A stretch of DNA of 64,000 bases from Lytechinus pictus (taxonomy: Eukaryota; Echinodermata; Echinoidea; Temnopleuroida; Toxopneustidae). A model generated the notes under the pieces. The model searched no databases. It was not told the origin of the DNA and saw nothing but the letters and a program-made list of their open reading frames with translations. The translations under genes were made by a program, and so were the position numbers. Shown here piece after piece: positions 14,001 to 26,232 of the stretch (position 1 is the stretch's first letter; each line of letters starts with the position of its first letter). The DNA is taken from assembly GCF_037042905.1 (NCBI RefSeq), contig NC_087253.1, positions 6,887,501 through 6,951,500 on the forward strand, in the 5' to 3' direction.

Positions 14001-16826
14001 TGGGAATGGGGCGATTTACAATGTAGCCCCCCAAAATGCTCAGAAGAGCGCTGGAAACTCAAAAAAGGAGCACTGGAAAATCCCTATTCATTGCAATGTT
14101 ATTATTAAAAAAGCTTTGATATTATCCAGTGTTGCAGATTTAAATAGGTATTAAATCTTAAATAGCCCCCCCCCAAAAAAAAAAAAAAAAAAAAAAAAAT
14201 ATTTAATAAAAGGATGTTTTGCCTGGGAAAAGTTAAGATATAACAATATGGCAATTAAAATGTACATGTACATGTACACCTGCAAATGTATACATGTACA
14301 AACTCTATGTAAAAAATTATAATACACACATTGCTGAATGGGAACCAAATCAGACAATCAATATGGTACTGTACATGTACATAGGCTTGCCACACATAAT
14401 CTACAACTGAAAATCCCTTCACCACTAATCCTAAATTATGCAGATTAAAAAAGGAGTACTTCCAAATTCCATGGGGCTATGATGATGGGCTTTTTGCACA
14501 TGCATTGCCAAGCTTTAATACACATATAATGTACAGTACATGTCCATGTACATACATGTACACAGTGTATGTTTCAAAACAGTGTTCCAATATTTTACAG
14601 AAATATTGTTGGATTTGTTTCATCATTTTTTGTATCTTTTTCTTGACAGTCTTTCTGATAAAGAAAGGAAAATCTTTCAAGGCATACAGCACATGTGTAC
14701 ATTATGTACTTCAAACTTGAAAAAATGTGAAAAACATAACACATGCAGCCATGCACAGGCCTCTCTTGAAATCATGAATTTTTATAGAGGATGTGCAAGA
14801 AATCATACCCATCTTTGCCTCGACCAACGTCACGTCCACAGAGATTCTAAATCGGTGAATATCTAGAACTTGATAAAATCAACTTGGAACTGACCTTTTT
14901 CTCATCATGTCTCCTAAACACTGTCGACTTGCTTCCTGGCAAGCTTATTCTTTTACTTTTGTTTTGAGTACATTGCTCTTGAAGCTTTAATGTTTTTCTT
15001 TATTATTATTATTAAATCATTATTTATTTATTATTATAGTAGTAGAAGTAGTACTGTATTATCATTATCATGAAGTAGTACATGTACAGTACATGTACAG
15101 TAGACAGTAGTAACCCTAACCCTACACAAAAAAACCCAGAGCAATAGTCGCAGGACCAAATGTATTGTCACCATACAAAAATAGTGTTTTACAAAAACTC
15201 ATGCGTACATGTATCATCAAGTAGAAGGAAAATAGACACATCAACAAAAACATACTTTTATGATTAATGTGCAAAATGAATCTAAAACCTTTTATAGAAC
15301 ATGTACAACTGACTTTAATAACATTTTACATATTACATAAATCTTTTTTTCTATACAAAATTGATTGCATCTCAACCACAATCAACCACACAAGTTTCAT
15401 AAACATGAAATTGGAGCCATGATTTTTATTTATTTATACATGTATGTGAAGTGTACATGCATACAAAGAGAGATGGGGGCCCCCTGAGGAGTCATTTCAG
15501 TGTGTCAAAAAACAATCGGCACTCTTGCAAATGAATGCTAATGGATTTGACGAATACATGTATGATGTGGATGATAGTTTGTCTACATCCATTATCCCCT
15601 GGAAGACGATTCAGCTACTATTCATTGCCTTTGGGATCCTCTATGCAAATGAGGTCAAAGGTCAATGCCAGGATAAGTCTCTTCCTGTTGAGTTTTGCCT
15701 TGATTTGCATACATGTATTCTTGAGATTCAGACCCTAATCATAATACATTGGGTAGACAAAGCCAGGCATAGATATAATTAGACACAGACAATGAATGAA
15801 ACATTAATCAACAAGTGAATATTCACACAAGACTAGCAACAAATACAACTGGGCTATTTCAGAGAGTGACCTTCTGTACCAGGGACTTTTAGGCTGCATT
15901 CAGACTACTTTCCTCAAGTGAATGGCTTGTACAACTTACATACATTCATGTACATTTAGGCCTACTGTGTCTGTAGTCTTGAATTGAGCATATACATGTA
16001 TACTGTATATGTATCTTTCAACACCAAGTACATGTAGCAGTGAAAACCTTGGAGTGCTGTGACCAAGTCTGCAAACACAGACACCAATCAATCAACAATT
16101 TTACAAGCAAGTGAGCCTTCAAAGTAGTACTACTTCAAAGAATCCTACTACAAAACTTTCTGTAATTATTTCAACCCTAAATAATTTCAATGGAGAAATT
16201 TCAACACAAATGTCCCATTTACCTTTATACATGTAGTCTGTGAATTCAGACTACTTGCAGAACCAACCATACAAAACAGGGAAAAGGAAACTTGGCATGA
16301 TTTTGCGGGATGCGCATTTTCGAAACCCGATGCAATCACGAAGCAAAACCAATGCAATCCTGACATTGTCTTGGACACTTTGAGATGGGTAGCGTGATTT
16401 TCACCCCACTGGAATGAGTAATACACGCATAAAAACCCGATAGACAGCGGGTTGAAAATCTCGCTAGAGCACGTGTATCAGACGCAGAACCAACCAATAA
16501 TTTGCACATACAGTACATCATGTACACCTGTAGGCCTACTGTATGTGCACAAGTATGTAGTCTTGTGATTCAGACAGTGCAACTATCCCCTACGAACTGT
16601 CAAGTTTGTTTGCCACAAACCTGCCATGAGATGGAAAAGGGAGGAAACTGACAAATTTCACCTCGTGAGCAGGGAGGAATCGTGCAGGAAAGCATCAATC
16701 TATCTTTAGATGGGAGGGAGCAAGATCCATTCATATTAATCACCACTTTGGATGGCATTAATGTTCACTGCTCACTTTCACTTCATTCCTACCCCCCCCC
16801 CTCCCTCATCCTCCTTCTTTGTTTAA
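14001..16826. other. Non-coding intronic DNA
   Basis: Contains an A-run (14174-14199), (TTA)n patches at 15000-15040, further TACATGTA clusters (14266, 14360, 14545, 15080-15100) and a CpG-bearing unique stretch at 16270-16490. That stretch lies between two copies of the word GCAGAACCAACCA (16256 and 16484) and two AGTCT(G)TGA-TTCAGAC words. No exon recognised. Confidence 0.45.
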
Positions 16827-17431
16827 AGGTCAAGTCCACCCCAGAAAAATGTTGATTTGAATAAATAGAGAAAAATCAAACTAGCAAAACGCTGAAGATT
16901 TCATCAAAATCGGATGTAAACTATTAAAGAAAGTTATGACATTTTAAAGTTTTGCTTATTTTTCACAAAAACAGTGATATGCCCAACTCAAATGAGACAG
17001 TCGATGATGTCCCTCACTCACTATTTCTTTTGTCTTTTATTGTTTGAATTATACAATATTTCTTTTTTTATAGATTTGACAATAAGGACCAAGTTGACTG
17101 AAACATATACAGTAGTATTAAACAATACTTATTCCACATGTTCAGGCAGGAATTAATCGTTGTTTCACTTGACAATGAGGAGAAAAATAGAATATTCCCT
17201 ATTTCATATAATAAAATACAAAAGAAATAGTGAGTGGATGATGTCATCAGTCTTCTCATTTGCATATCCAACAGGATGTGCATATATTAACTGTGTTGTG
17301 AAATTAAGCAAAACTTTAAATGTCATTACTTTCTTATTTTACATCCAATTTTGATGAAATTTTCAGTGTTATGCTTGTTGGATTTTTCTCTTTTTATTCA
17401 AATCAACTTTTTGTTAGGGTGGACTTGTCCT
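16827..17431. mobile_element. TTAA-flanked foldback element, CAAGTCCACC family, copy A2
   Basis: Ends AGGTCAAGTCCACCCCAG and GGTGGACTTGTCCT; arms as described for the copy at 11770, with GATGATGTCATCAG near 17240 and GATGATGTCCCTCACTCA near 17001. TTAA precedes (16823-16826) and follows (17432-17435). The following TTAA is shared with the next copy. Confidence 0.8.
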
Positions 17432-17435
17432 TTAA

Positions 17436-17950
17436 AGGTCAAGTCCACCCAAGAAGAATGTTGATTTGAATCAATTAAGAAAAATTTACATGCATGACAC
17501 TGAAAATCTCATCAAAATCTGGTGTAAAAGAAAGTTATGACATTTTGAAGTTTCACTTTATAATTTCACAAAAACAATTATGCACATCCAGGTCGGTTTG
17601 CAAATGAGGGTACTATTAATGTCACAGACTCAGTAATTCCTTTTCTATTTTATTACTGTACATGTAGATGAAATGTGAAATATTCTTATAGTTATATCCT
17701 CATTATTGTCTTGTGGAACAAAGATTTATTCCTCTCTGAACATGAAGAATTTCCATTGCTTTTTATGCTTCAGTCAATTCTTGAATACAACAAAAAATGG
17801 TGATTGAGGGACATCATCGAATCTCTCACTCACAAACTGCTTTGTAAAAAATAATAATAAAGCAAAACTTGATAAATAAACTTTCATCTGATTTGATGAA
17901 ATGTTCAACGTTTATGCTTGTTTTATTTTTTCTATTGATTCAAAATCGAG
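17436..17950. mobile_element. Degraded CAAGTCCACC foldback element, copy A3, head to tail with A2
   Basis: The left TIR AGGTCAAGTCCACCC begins directly after the TTAA shared with copy A2. The arm is recognisable (CTCATCAAAATCTGG, AAAGTTATGACATTTTGAAG, GGTCGGTTTGCAAATGAGGG), but the right arm is decayed and its terminal TIR is no longer clear, so the end is approximate. Confidence 0.6.
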
Positions 17951-20937
17951 GAGATGGCCTGTAAACCAGATGTACCAGCATTTTGACCAGAGCTCTGTCC
18001 TTGCCAAGGTAATACACTCCACTACATGTATATTTAAATAGAATATTGAATTACTTCTCTTTCATACATGGCTGTATACTGCAGTATTAAAGTCAGTAGG
18101 CCTATAGCATAGCCTCATAGAGTAGTCTTTCCTTTAATACACTTTTCTACAGTATGTTTTGTTTTTAATACTTTTTTTAAAGAATCTACACGTATAGTAC
18201 ATGTGCATGTTTTTACATTATTGTACATGTAGGACTACACCGTACATGTACATGAAATTATAAATTACACGTAGGCATATTTACAAGTTTACAGTAAATA
18301 AAATATACATGTACATGTAGGCCATAATTTGGAAACAATACAAGAACACACCAAAAAATGTCAATGTAAAATCAATCAAATAGGCCTGCCTGTATAGCCC
18401 TATACTTGTACATTTTCCCATTGATTATTGTATTGTGTTTGATTCTCTACATGCTCTATACATACATGTACATGCTACAATGATGTACATGAAGGCCTTT
18501 GAATGTACATGTATGTACATGTACTGTAGGTTGTAAGTTGAATTTAAAAGCTAAAAACAATCTAGCACTTTTAATAGACAATTTACATGTACATACAAAA
18601 TGTACAATACAATACTGTGTACAGTACAGTGTGCACAATGCTTGCCCATGATTCAAACAGAAATGGTCTTGAATGCAAGTTGCATCAATTTGTAAAGACC
18701 CTTGTAACTAAACATCTCCTTCCTGTGTAGATCCAATAGGGAACAGATTCTTGACCTCTTCATCAAAAACAGGGGCAGATTGTGACAACTCCTTTCCCTC
18801 ATTGCTCTGTGTTAAAGGCACACTCACAGAATACATCAAAAATGTACATGTTTTTCATGTATTCCAACATCATCACAAGAAATGAATTATTAATTCTAAG
18901 CACTATTTGAAGATAATGAAATTTCTGAAACATTTCCTACTTTTGAGCAAGCACCATGAGTGCAAAGCAGAGGCAGATAATGGCGCTACACTGTAACTCA
19001 TCAAGTCATCATCATCATCATCTTTAGAAAGTGCATAAATTAGCATACAAATTTTGAAGGTTGGTGAATAAATCCATACATAATTTAATGCATATAAGGT
19101 TCATCAAAATCTACCCATGTAGGCAATACAATACATGTATGCCTACATGAAGGCCCTACGTACATATGGCCGACTCACATATGTACAGAGCACAAGAGCA
19201 TGGCTGAGAATATGCAGGCAAACAACCCCACAGGCCACGACGCCACCACAACCCTGTCTGGGTCACGCAGGGCACCCATACACACAAGCACTGACTGACT
19301 GCAGCACACAGAAGCTGCGTTTGCAATATAGCAAGTGAAGGCATGCGAGGCAGTGATTTAACATGCACGCTCTCCCATTGTCTAGCGTCCTATGCCCCTT
19401 TCATACCCACACCTCTGGGGGGTCGGGGGTCAAACGAGGATTGACGAGGTCAAACCACTCACCAACCTCCCTCTGAACTGTCAACAGAGAAAAGACCTGC
19501 TGGTGTTTTTTTTTTCTTTTTTCGGGGAATGCAGGCTTTCCTGGTTTCACTATCAGTGAACTCTTGCAGGGCGCAGGTTTTCCTTATTTTTTCTTTCCTT
19601 CCAGCCACTTCCCAATAAATTTGATGGGAGAGTCTCTCTGCGCCGTGGTTCCCAAGTTTGATTTCCTATTCAAGGCAATGACCCTTTCAGGCTTTCACCA
19701 AGGTACCCCAAACTACAGTATTAAACCAAGGGCACAGAAACTTCAATATACACGTAGACCTACATGTAATAATAGTACTATGGCTACTGCTAAATAGTAT
19801 AGATATTTGAATTTGTAGCTCTATCATGCCATCACAGAAGAACTATTTGAATAAGCCTAGATCATATACTATACAATACATATTTGTGAAGAAGTAAAAG
19901 TTGAACTTCATGGCATGCATTTTTTTTCCTGTCAAATAGGCATACAGTGAAATCACAAAAACCATCAAAATCATGCTTAATACCGGCTGCAGGCCTATCA
20001 TATAATGCCGAAATTATCAGAGGTTTATGCTGCTTTAGAGACAAATTGTTTGGGACATTCTGTTTCAAGAATGAAATGAATCTCAGAACAATTCCAAAAT
20101 TACATAGTTTTAGGCTGTGTACAGGAATTTAAGCCTTGCTAGGCCTACATGTATGTTGTTGTAAACATTTTAATTTAACCACTCAACAAAGAATATGTTT
20201 GTAGGCCGACATGCACCTCATATCGAAGAGAAGGTGCAAAGGCACAAAATTGTGATTTTGAACAATGCCAATTGATAGCCTCACCATACACAAACAGCCT
20301 TATGAGGGGTCAGAGCTGTGCTTAGAGACTACCTTCTATTCAGCATACAGACAATGGGTTCCCCCATTCCTATACACTCAACTCCCACCTGATTTCAAAA
20401 GGTTCCTTTTTGTTAAGCAAACAGCTGCCACACGACCAAACTCGCCACCTGCCTATTCAGGTGACCCAGCTTTTGTGCATGTTCCATCTTTTAGAGAAAA
20501 AATTGAATTCCTATGCATGATGCTTATTCATGAAATAATTCGCTCTTCTCTTTACTATACAAACTGAAAGTTTGTTTTATCAGCAGCAAACTGCATGGTT
20601 TTGCGGCACTTTTACCCCTTAAATTTGTATACATGTAGGGCTTGATCTTGATTCAGCAATTGTCACGACTGTATTTTTTTTATGTTATGGTCCAAGCATC
20701 TGATGATATTTGGGCACTTTCTATAAAATCTAAAAGCCCAAGGTTTAGATTTTCCAACAATAATAATATTCACCATGTTCACTAAAAAAGAATCTAAATT
20801 TAATTCATCCCCAAACTCTCTCTTCTCTCTCGCTCAGCTCAGTCATTTTCATCACCATAATTCATCTTCATATTTAGGTCCTAAACTCTACTTTCACTCC
20901 ATCGACACTGACCTGTTCAACATACATACATGTACGG
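17951..20937. other. Non-coding intronic DNA, last TACATGTA-dense block
   Basis: TACATGTA clusters continue at 18180-18330 and 18460-18600 and then fade out by about 20.2-20.6 kb. A CpG-bearing unique patch is at 19140-19450. A 100-codon open frame at 20265-20567 (+) resembles nothing I know and has no splice context. No other feature seen. Confidence 0.45.
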
Positions 20938-21412
20938 TATAGTGAGCGATTGTATTACCGACCGGCCTTGTATTACCGAACGCGCGCATCATACGTATCA
21001 GAAACTAATTTCATACGCTCAAAATTTTGCAACATCCTTCCAAAGAGAACTTGAATAGAAAGATGAAAAATTGTCAAAAACACATTTTCAAAGTCTTCAT
21101 ATTCTAAAAATAATAAAATAAGGTCAAAATAGCCCATCAGTGATTTTGTTGTTTTCTCAACTTTTCCCATAGAAAACACACGTTCGGTAATACGATACCT
21201 TTTTCAAGTGACCAAAATAATTCACATGCGAAGAGGGGTCCGATTGGAAGCTGATATCGTAAAAATGAAAAACGAATTCGGCAAAATTGTTACATATTTA
21301 TATTTTGTAGGTAATTGTGTATTTATGGTGAAAATTTGGTGAATTTTATGAAAATAATGTGTTTGATATGATTGAATTCATGAAAAGTGTTCGGTAATAC
21401 GATCCACTACCA
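20938..21412. mobile_element. Inverted-repeat element with GTATTACCGAAC words
   Basis: The left end TATAGTGAGCGATTGTATTACC and the right end GGTAATACGATCCACTACCAATATA are approximately inverted. The word GTATTACCGA(A/C)C occurs twice near the left end (20952 and 20970, adjacent) and inverted at 21182 and 21389. The interior is AT-rich with no coding potential. No target duplication is clear, so the family is unassigned. Confidence 0.45.
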
Positions 21413-21788
21413 ATATATTTACCCATACTCCATACTGTTCAACATCTGATTCTCATCTCATCAACACAACAGACAATTCAATTGACTCATTTGACTGCGT
21501 TAATTTTTACTTATTTTTCAGGGGAAATGACAATTTTCAACATGTACTCTAAGCAAGTAGATCTAGATCTATCATCTACATTATTAGTTGGTAGAAAAAA
21601 TATGTTTACGTCCCATTTATGGCATTTGTTGAAGTGGATATGTGGTTGAATTGGAATTGTTGTTGGAGACCAGTCGAGATCAATTATTAACTCAAACTTA
21701 AAAAAAGTTGTCCAAAATTGATACACCTGTCTAATCTAAGATCACGAGAAACATACAAAATAATGAGTATTTTCAGACCCCGAATTAC

Positions 21789-22260
21789 CTTGCATATGGT
21801 GGTGAATTTTCGACAGTTTAATCTTGAAAACATCGCCCTGTTTGACGACACACGAACATTTACAATTCCGTTTCTATAGCCCGCGAAAGATAGATGGCTT
21901 GAACAATGGACTTCTCGCGTGTGTTGCGTGCATTCCCCAGCGACGAATTCCTGACGATCTCTCGAGCACGTTGTTAGCAAATGTTACCTTGTTTTCCACT
22001 TTTTCCACACTTGTTTCGACTACTTCCACTAAAAATCCAATTTGGCTTGCTGTTACTGATACCTTCGTGTCCTTTCAAGATGCTGAGTCCTTATTTCGTG
22101 CATTTTCAGGGCAATTTTGCCGAAAAATCTTGTCTTGTTTTGGCCCTGTGTGTTCCTTTCCTCAGCATTTCGCCATCTAATCAACATGTCTTCTTTGGAA
22201 TCGATCAGCTGCCACACGATGACGTCACGGCGAGTTCATTCGAAAGAAGGCGCATGCATT
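21789..22260 (-). promoter_or_regulatory. Candidate 5' non-coding exon and promoter region of HIPK
   Basis: On the minus strand a CpG-bearing unique stretch runs into ATATGCAAG/GTAATT, a good donor, with the last exon base at 21789. The acceptor of the HIPK coding exon at 3784 demands an upstream exon. This is the first repeat-free candidate, and it sits where the TACATGTA-rich intronic composition stops. A CRE palindrome TGACGTCA lies at 22220-22227, on the promoter side. If right, the first HIPK intron is about 18 kb. This is inference from composition and one splice-like site only; no transcript evidence is available. Confidence 0.3.
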
Positions 22261-22695
22261 GTATTGTATAGGAGGGATAAAATGTTATTAAAGCACTCTT
22301 TTTTTTCAAAATAAAACAAAATCAGGAATCTCCGTTTGAAGTGTAAACATTTCGTGGTTTCTCTCTTTTAGAAAATACAAGCCTACTTAATTTAATCTTG
22401 AAAGTAACTTCAATTGCAGGACCTGTTTTGAAATTGTTTGAATGATAATATTATCATAAAGTTTCCTCTCGATCTGGAACCTCCATGGAACCTTAATCTA
22501 CGTTGGTATATCGCATAACGATAAATGAAAAAATGCGTTTTTCTTAATGTTGCTCATTATTTGGTAGTACAGAAAGAGGAACTTGTTATTATTATCTATT
22601 CGTTAGTTTACATAACGACAAGCCCGAAATTCTCCTGGGAATCTAAATATAATTTTCTGATATAATTACAGGGCATAATGTGTGAAACATTGGAT
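22261..22695. other. Intergenic AT-rich DNA
   Basis: Nothing recognised. The stretch ends at the target duplication CATTGGAT (22688-22695) of the next element. Confidence 0.45.
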
Positions 22696-22897
22696 CCGAC
22701 AGTGGCGTAGCCATACAGATGGGGGGGGGGCGCTAGCCCCCCCCCCCCTAAAAAATGACCAAGAAAGAAAAGAAAAGAGAAAGGGTGAAACATGATATTA
22801 TTTTCTGAATATCATGTCAAAATCTATCACAAAATAAGATTTTTGTGATACACCTAATATCTTGACCTTTCAAGGTTTTTGGCTAATTACGCCACTG
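22696..22897. mobile_element. hAT-like MITE with CAGTGGCGTA termini
   Basis: CAGTGGCGTAGCC at 22700 is inverted as GGCTAATTACGCCACTG, ending at 22897. CATTGGAT flanks both sides (22688-22695 and 22898-22905), an exact 8-bp target duplication if four extra left bases (CCGA) are counted in the element. CAG-starting TIRs with 8-bp duplications are typical of hAT. A G-run and a C-run sit just inside the left TIR. Confidence 0.7.
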
Positions 22898-22918
22898 CAT
22901 TGGATAATAAATTCTTAA

Positions 22919-23502
22919 AGGTCAAGTCCACCCCAGAAAATTGTTAATTTGAATCGATAGAGAAAAATCAAACAAACATAACGTTGCAATGTTTCATCGA
23001 AATCGGAGGTAAAATAAGAAAGTTATGACATTTTTAAGTTTCGCTTATTTTTCACAAAATAGTTCAATGCGCAACTCAGCGAAATGCAAATGAGAGAGTC
23101 GATGATGTCCATCACTCACTATTTCTTTTATTTTTTATTGTTTGAATAATACAATATTTCAATTTTTACAGATTTGACAATAATATACTGTTAAAATAAT
23201 GGTAATTGCACATGTACACTGAGAAATAAAACTTTGTTTCACTTGACAAGGAGGAGAAAATTAGAATATTTCATATTTCATGTAATAAAATACAAAAGAT
23301 ATAGTGAGTGGGTGCCGTCATCAGTCTGCCAATTTGCACACCGACCAGGATGTGCAAATAACTGTTTTGTGAAATTAAGCGAAACTTTAAAATGTCATAA
23401 CTTTCTTATTTTACATCCGATTTTGATGAAATTTTCAGTTTTTTGCTTGTTGGATTTTTCTCCTTTTTTCAAATCAATTTATTGTTGGGGTGGACTTGTC
23501 CT
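22919..23502. mobile_element. TTAA-flanked foldback element, CAAGTCCACC family, copy A4
   Basis: Ends AGGTCAAGTCCACCCCAG and GGGGTGGACTTGTCCT, TTAA on both sides (22915-22918 and 23503-23506). Internal block order is as in the other copies. The right-hand TTAA is shared with the adjoining GGTCC-ended element. Confidence 0.8.
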
Positions 23503-23506
23503 TTAA

Positions 23507-24058
23507 GAGATGGTCCAGGCTAAAATTGGATAAAAAAAACAAAGTTATTGAATTTTAAAGATTTGCATTATTCCGTTGAAACTGTTCTCGGCACGTCTTT
23601 ATGAATATTCATTAGGTGGTCTGATGATGTCATATCACCACTTGTTTTTTTTTTTGTATTTCATTATATGGAATTATAGGTTTATTGAAAAAAATTCTAC
23701 CAAGAACTAAAACAATTGGAATGACAACTGATTAAGTGCATTATAGATGTTTATTGCAGCAACTTATTTCATCATAATGGAGACACATCACTTACACATT
23801 AATTATGAAAAAAAAAAAAACATTTATCATTTCATGTAATAACATAAATAAAAGGAAAGTGGAGATGTGACATCATCAGCCCACCTAATGAATATTCATG
23901 ACAATGTGCATATGACTATTTTCACAAAATATTGATAAACTTTGAAATTCAATAACTTTGTTATTTGTTATCCGATTTTGATGAAATTTTCAGCATTTTG
24001 CTCTGTGAATTTTAGTCTAGTAATCTAGATATAAATATTTTCAGCCCGGACCATCCCT
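23507..24058. mobile_element. Foldback element, GATGGTCC(G)GGCT family, copy B1
   Basis: Left end GAGATGGTCCAGGCTAAAA, right end TTTCAGCCCGGACCATCCCT. The arms carry AACAAAGTTATTGAATTTTA, ATGAATATTCATTAGG and GATGATGTCATA words, inverted on the right. The right flank reads TTAG in place of TTAA. The left arm lacks part of the GAAAATTTCATC block, so there is an internal deletion. Confidence 0.7.
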
Positions 24059-24528
24059 TTAGAGCTTTGAAAATTCCAAGGGTATTCCTCACCATGTTTT
24101 ATTTCAAGCTTCCTAAGCTGCTTCCATCAACTTTTCTTTTTATTAAAAACAGAACAGAACTTAAGGAAGTCAATCGAAATTTAGAGGGAAGGGCTGTAAT
24201 ACAATGAAGTGAATTAAAAAATCGCTAAACACTAATCGCTTTACTTTTCCTGTCTGGACTAGCTTATAGGTGACCTTTTTTTACCTTTAAAAACGATGTT
24301 AGTTAGAAAGTGAACACCGTCTCAGATAAAGGCCGCATAGCATAAAATCTAATATTTTGTTAACTTTAATTGATATCCAATGGTATTTTTTCATTGAATC
24401 CTTGATTTTGATTGGCTGCTAAGCGTTGTTACCATGGTAGTTACCATAGGATAGCAAAGTTACCATAACAGTAACTTTTATGCAACGGGACCCAGGGTCC
24501 CGCATACCCCGCATAACACACATTTTAA
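24059..24528. other. AT-rich DNA, nothing certain
   Basis: ATCGCTAAACACTAATCGCT near 24222 resembles the start word of the following minisatellite, so the stretch may be a diverged outer part of the same structure. CCATGGTAG and TACCATAGG repeat around 24430-24475. No gene seen. Confidence 0.35.
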
Positions 24529-24907
24529 TAGCGATTAATCGCTAAATGAAACGGCCTATCATTAAGATCACCATTGCATGCTCATTTGGCTCATTAGAAT
24601 GAGGAGGAACCAATTAGAATTGTTCTTCAAATTAGCGATTAATCCCTAAATGAAACAGCCTATCATTATCAAGATCATCGTTGCATGCGCATTTAGCTCA
24701 ACTGGTAGAATGAGGAGGAACCAATCAGAATGATTGTTCTTTCAAATTAGCGATAAATCGCTAAATGAAACGGCCTATCAAGATCATCGTTACATGCGCA
24801 TTTAGCTCAGTAGAATGAGGAGGAACCAATCAAAATTGTTCTTTCAAATTAGCGATTAATCACTAAATGATTCAGCCTATCAAGATCATCGTTGCATGCG
24901 CATTTTG
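24529..24907. repeat. Minisatellite, about 3.7 units of 102-115 bp, each with a TAGCGATTAATCGCTA palindrome
   Basis: Units start with TAGCGATTAATCGCTAAATG at 24529, TAGCGATTAATCCCTA at 24633, TAGCGATAAATCGCTA at 24748 and TAGCGATTAATCACTA at 24850. Each continues with GCCTATCA, AAGATCATCGTTGCATGCGC, ATTTAGCTCA, GAATGAGGAGGAACCAATCA and GTTCTTTCAAAT. The palindrome AGCGATTAATCGCT is perfect in unit 1 and carries one change in each other unit. The last unit is truncated. Confidence 0.85.
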
Positions 24908-25031
24908 CTGCTCATAGCAGTTGACTGAAGTCTATACCAATCAGAATTGTATGTTTTTTGTGGGGTCCCCCCTAGATAAATGAGATTAATCGTTAGAATT
25001 TGTGTTACAAGTGAGCCTATGCCTTCTTTAA

Positions 25032-26228
25032 AGGACAAGTCCACTCCAACAAAAGGATGATTTGAATAAAAAGAGAAAAATCCAACAAGCAAAACACTGA
25101 AAATTTCATCAAAATCGGATTTACAATAAAAAAGTTTTTAGAATTTCGCTTAATTTCACAAAATAGTTATATGCACATTCCGATCGGTATACAAATGAGG
25201 GATCTGATGACATGACTCACTCACTCACTATTTCTTTTGTATTTTATTATATGAAATATGAAAAAGTCTAAATTTTTCCTCATTGTCCTGTGAAACAAAG
25301 TTTTATTTCTCCCTAAACATGTGGAATTACCATTGTATAATAATTTATGGTTCGGTCAAGTTGGTCCTATATTGTCAAATTTGTAAGAATTGAAATATTG
25401 TAAAATTAAAAAATTAAAAAACAAAAGAAATAGTGAGTGAGGGACATCATCGATTCTCTCATTTGCATGTGACTAAATTGTGCATTTAAAGGTCAAGTCC
25501 ACCCAAGGAGAATGCTGACACGAATAAATAGAGAAAAATCAAACTAGCATAGTGCTGAAAATTTCATCAAAATCGGATGTAAAATAAGAAAGTTATGACA
25601 TTTTAAAGTTTCGCTTATTTTTCACAAAACAGTAATATGCACAACTAGGTGAGTCAGTCGACGATGTCTATCACTCACTATTACTTTTGTTTTTAATTGT
25701 TTAAATTATACAATATTTCATTTTTTATAGATTTGACAATAAGATCCAACTTGACTGAACTATATAATATTAAACAATGATAATTCCACGTGTTCAGGGA
25801 GGAATTAATCGTTGTATCAGTTGACAATGAGGAGAAAATGAGAATATTCCATATTTCATATAATAAAATAAAAAAGAAATAGTGAGTGGATGACGTCATA
25901 GTCTCCTCATTTGCATACCAGCCAGGATGTGCTTATAACTGTTTTGTGAAATTAGGCGAATCTTTAAAATGTCATAACTTTCTTATTTTACATCCGATTT
26001 TGATGAAATTTTTAGTGTTATGCTTGTTGGATTTTTCTCTTTTATTCAAATCAACTTTTTGTTGGGGTGGACTTGTCCCTTAACTATTTTGTGAAAAACA
26101 AGCAAAATTTGAAAATGTCATAACTTTCTTATTTTACATCCGATTTTGATGATTTTTTTTGGGGATTCTGTTTGTCTGATTTTTGTATATCGATTCAAAT
26201 CGACATTTTTTTGAGGTGGACTTGATCT
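25032..26228. mobile_element. TTAA-flanked foldback element, CAAGTCCACC family, copy A5, carrying nested A6
   Basis: The left arm from AGGACAAGTCCACTCCAAC runs to TTGTGCAT at 25485. After the nested copy it resumes at CTATTTTGTGAAAAACAAGC and ends TTGAGGTGGACTTGATCT at 26228. TTAA flanks both ends (25028-25031 and 26229-26232). Removing the inserted 590 bp restores the family's usual order in the right arm. Confidence 0.8.
25490..26079. mobile_element. TTAA-flanked foldback element, CAAGTCCACC family, copy A6, nested inside A5
   Basis: Ends AGGTCAAGTCCACCCAAG and GTTGGGGTGGACTTGTCC. TTAA is duplicated at 25486-25489 and 26080-26083. The empty site in copy A5 reads GCATTTAACTATTTTGTG, matching the GCATATAACTGTTTTGTG seen at the same place in copy A7 (near 32563). 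This is the clearest proof in the window that the family moves as a unit and duplicates TTAA. TGACGTCA lies at 25891-25898. Confidence 0.85.
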
Positions 26229-26232
26229 TTAA

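Noticed and set aside
20265..20567. 100-codon plus-strand frame
   Set aside because: No domain, no splice context, no compositional shift; compatible with chance in non-coding DNA.
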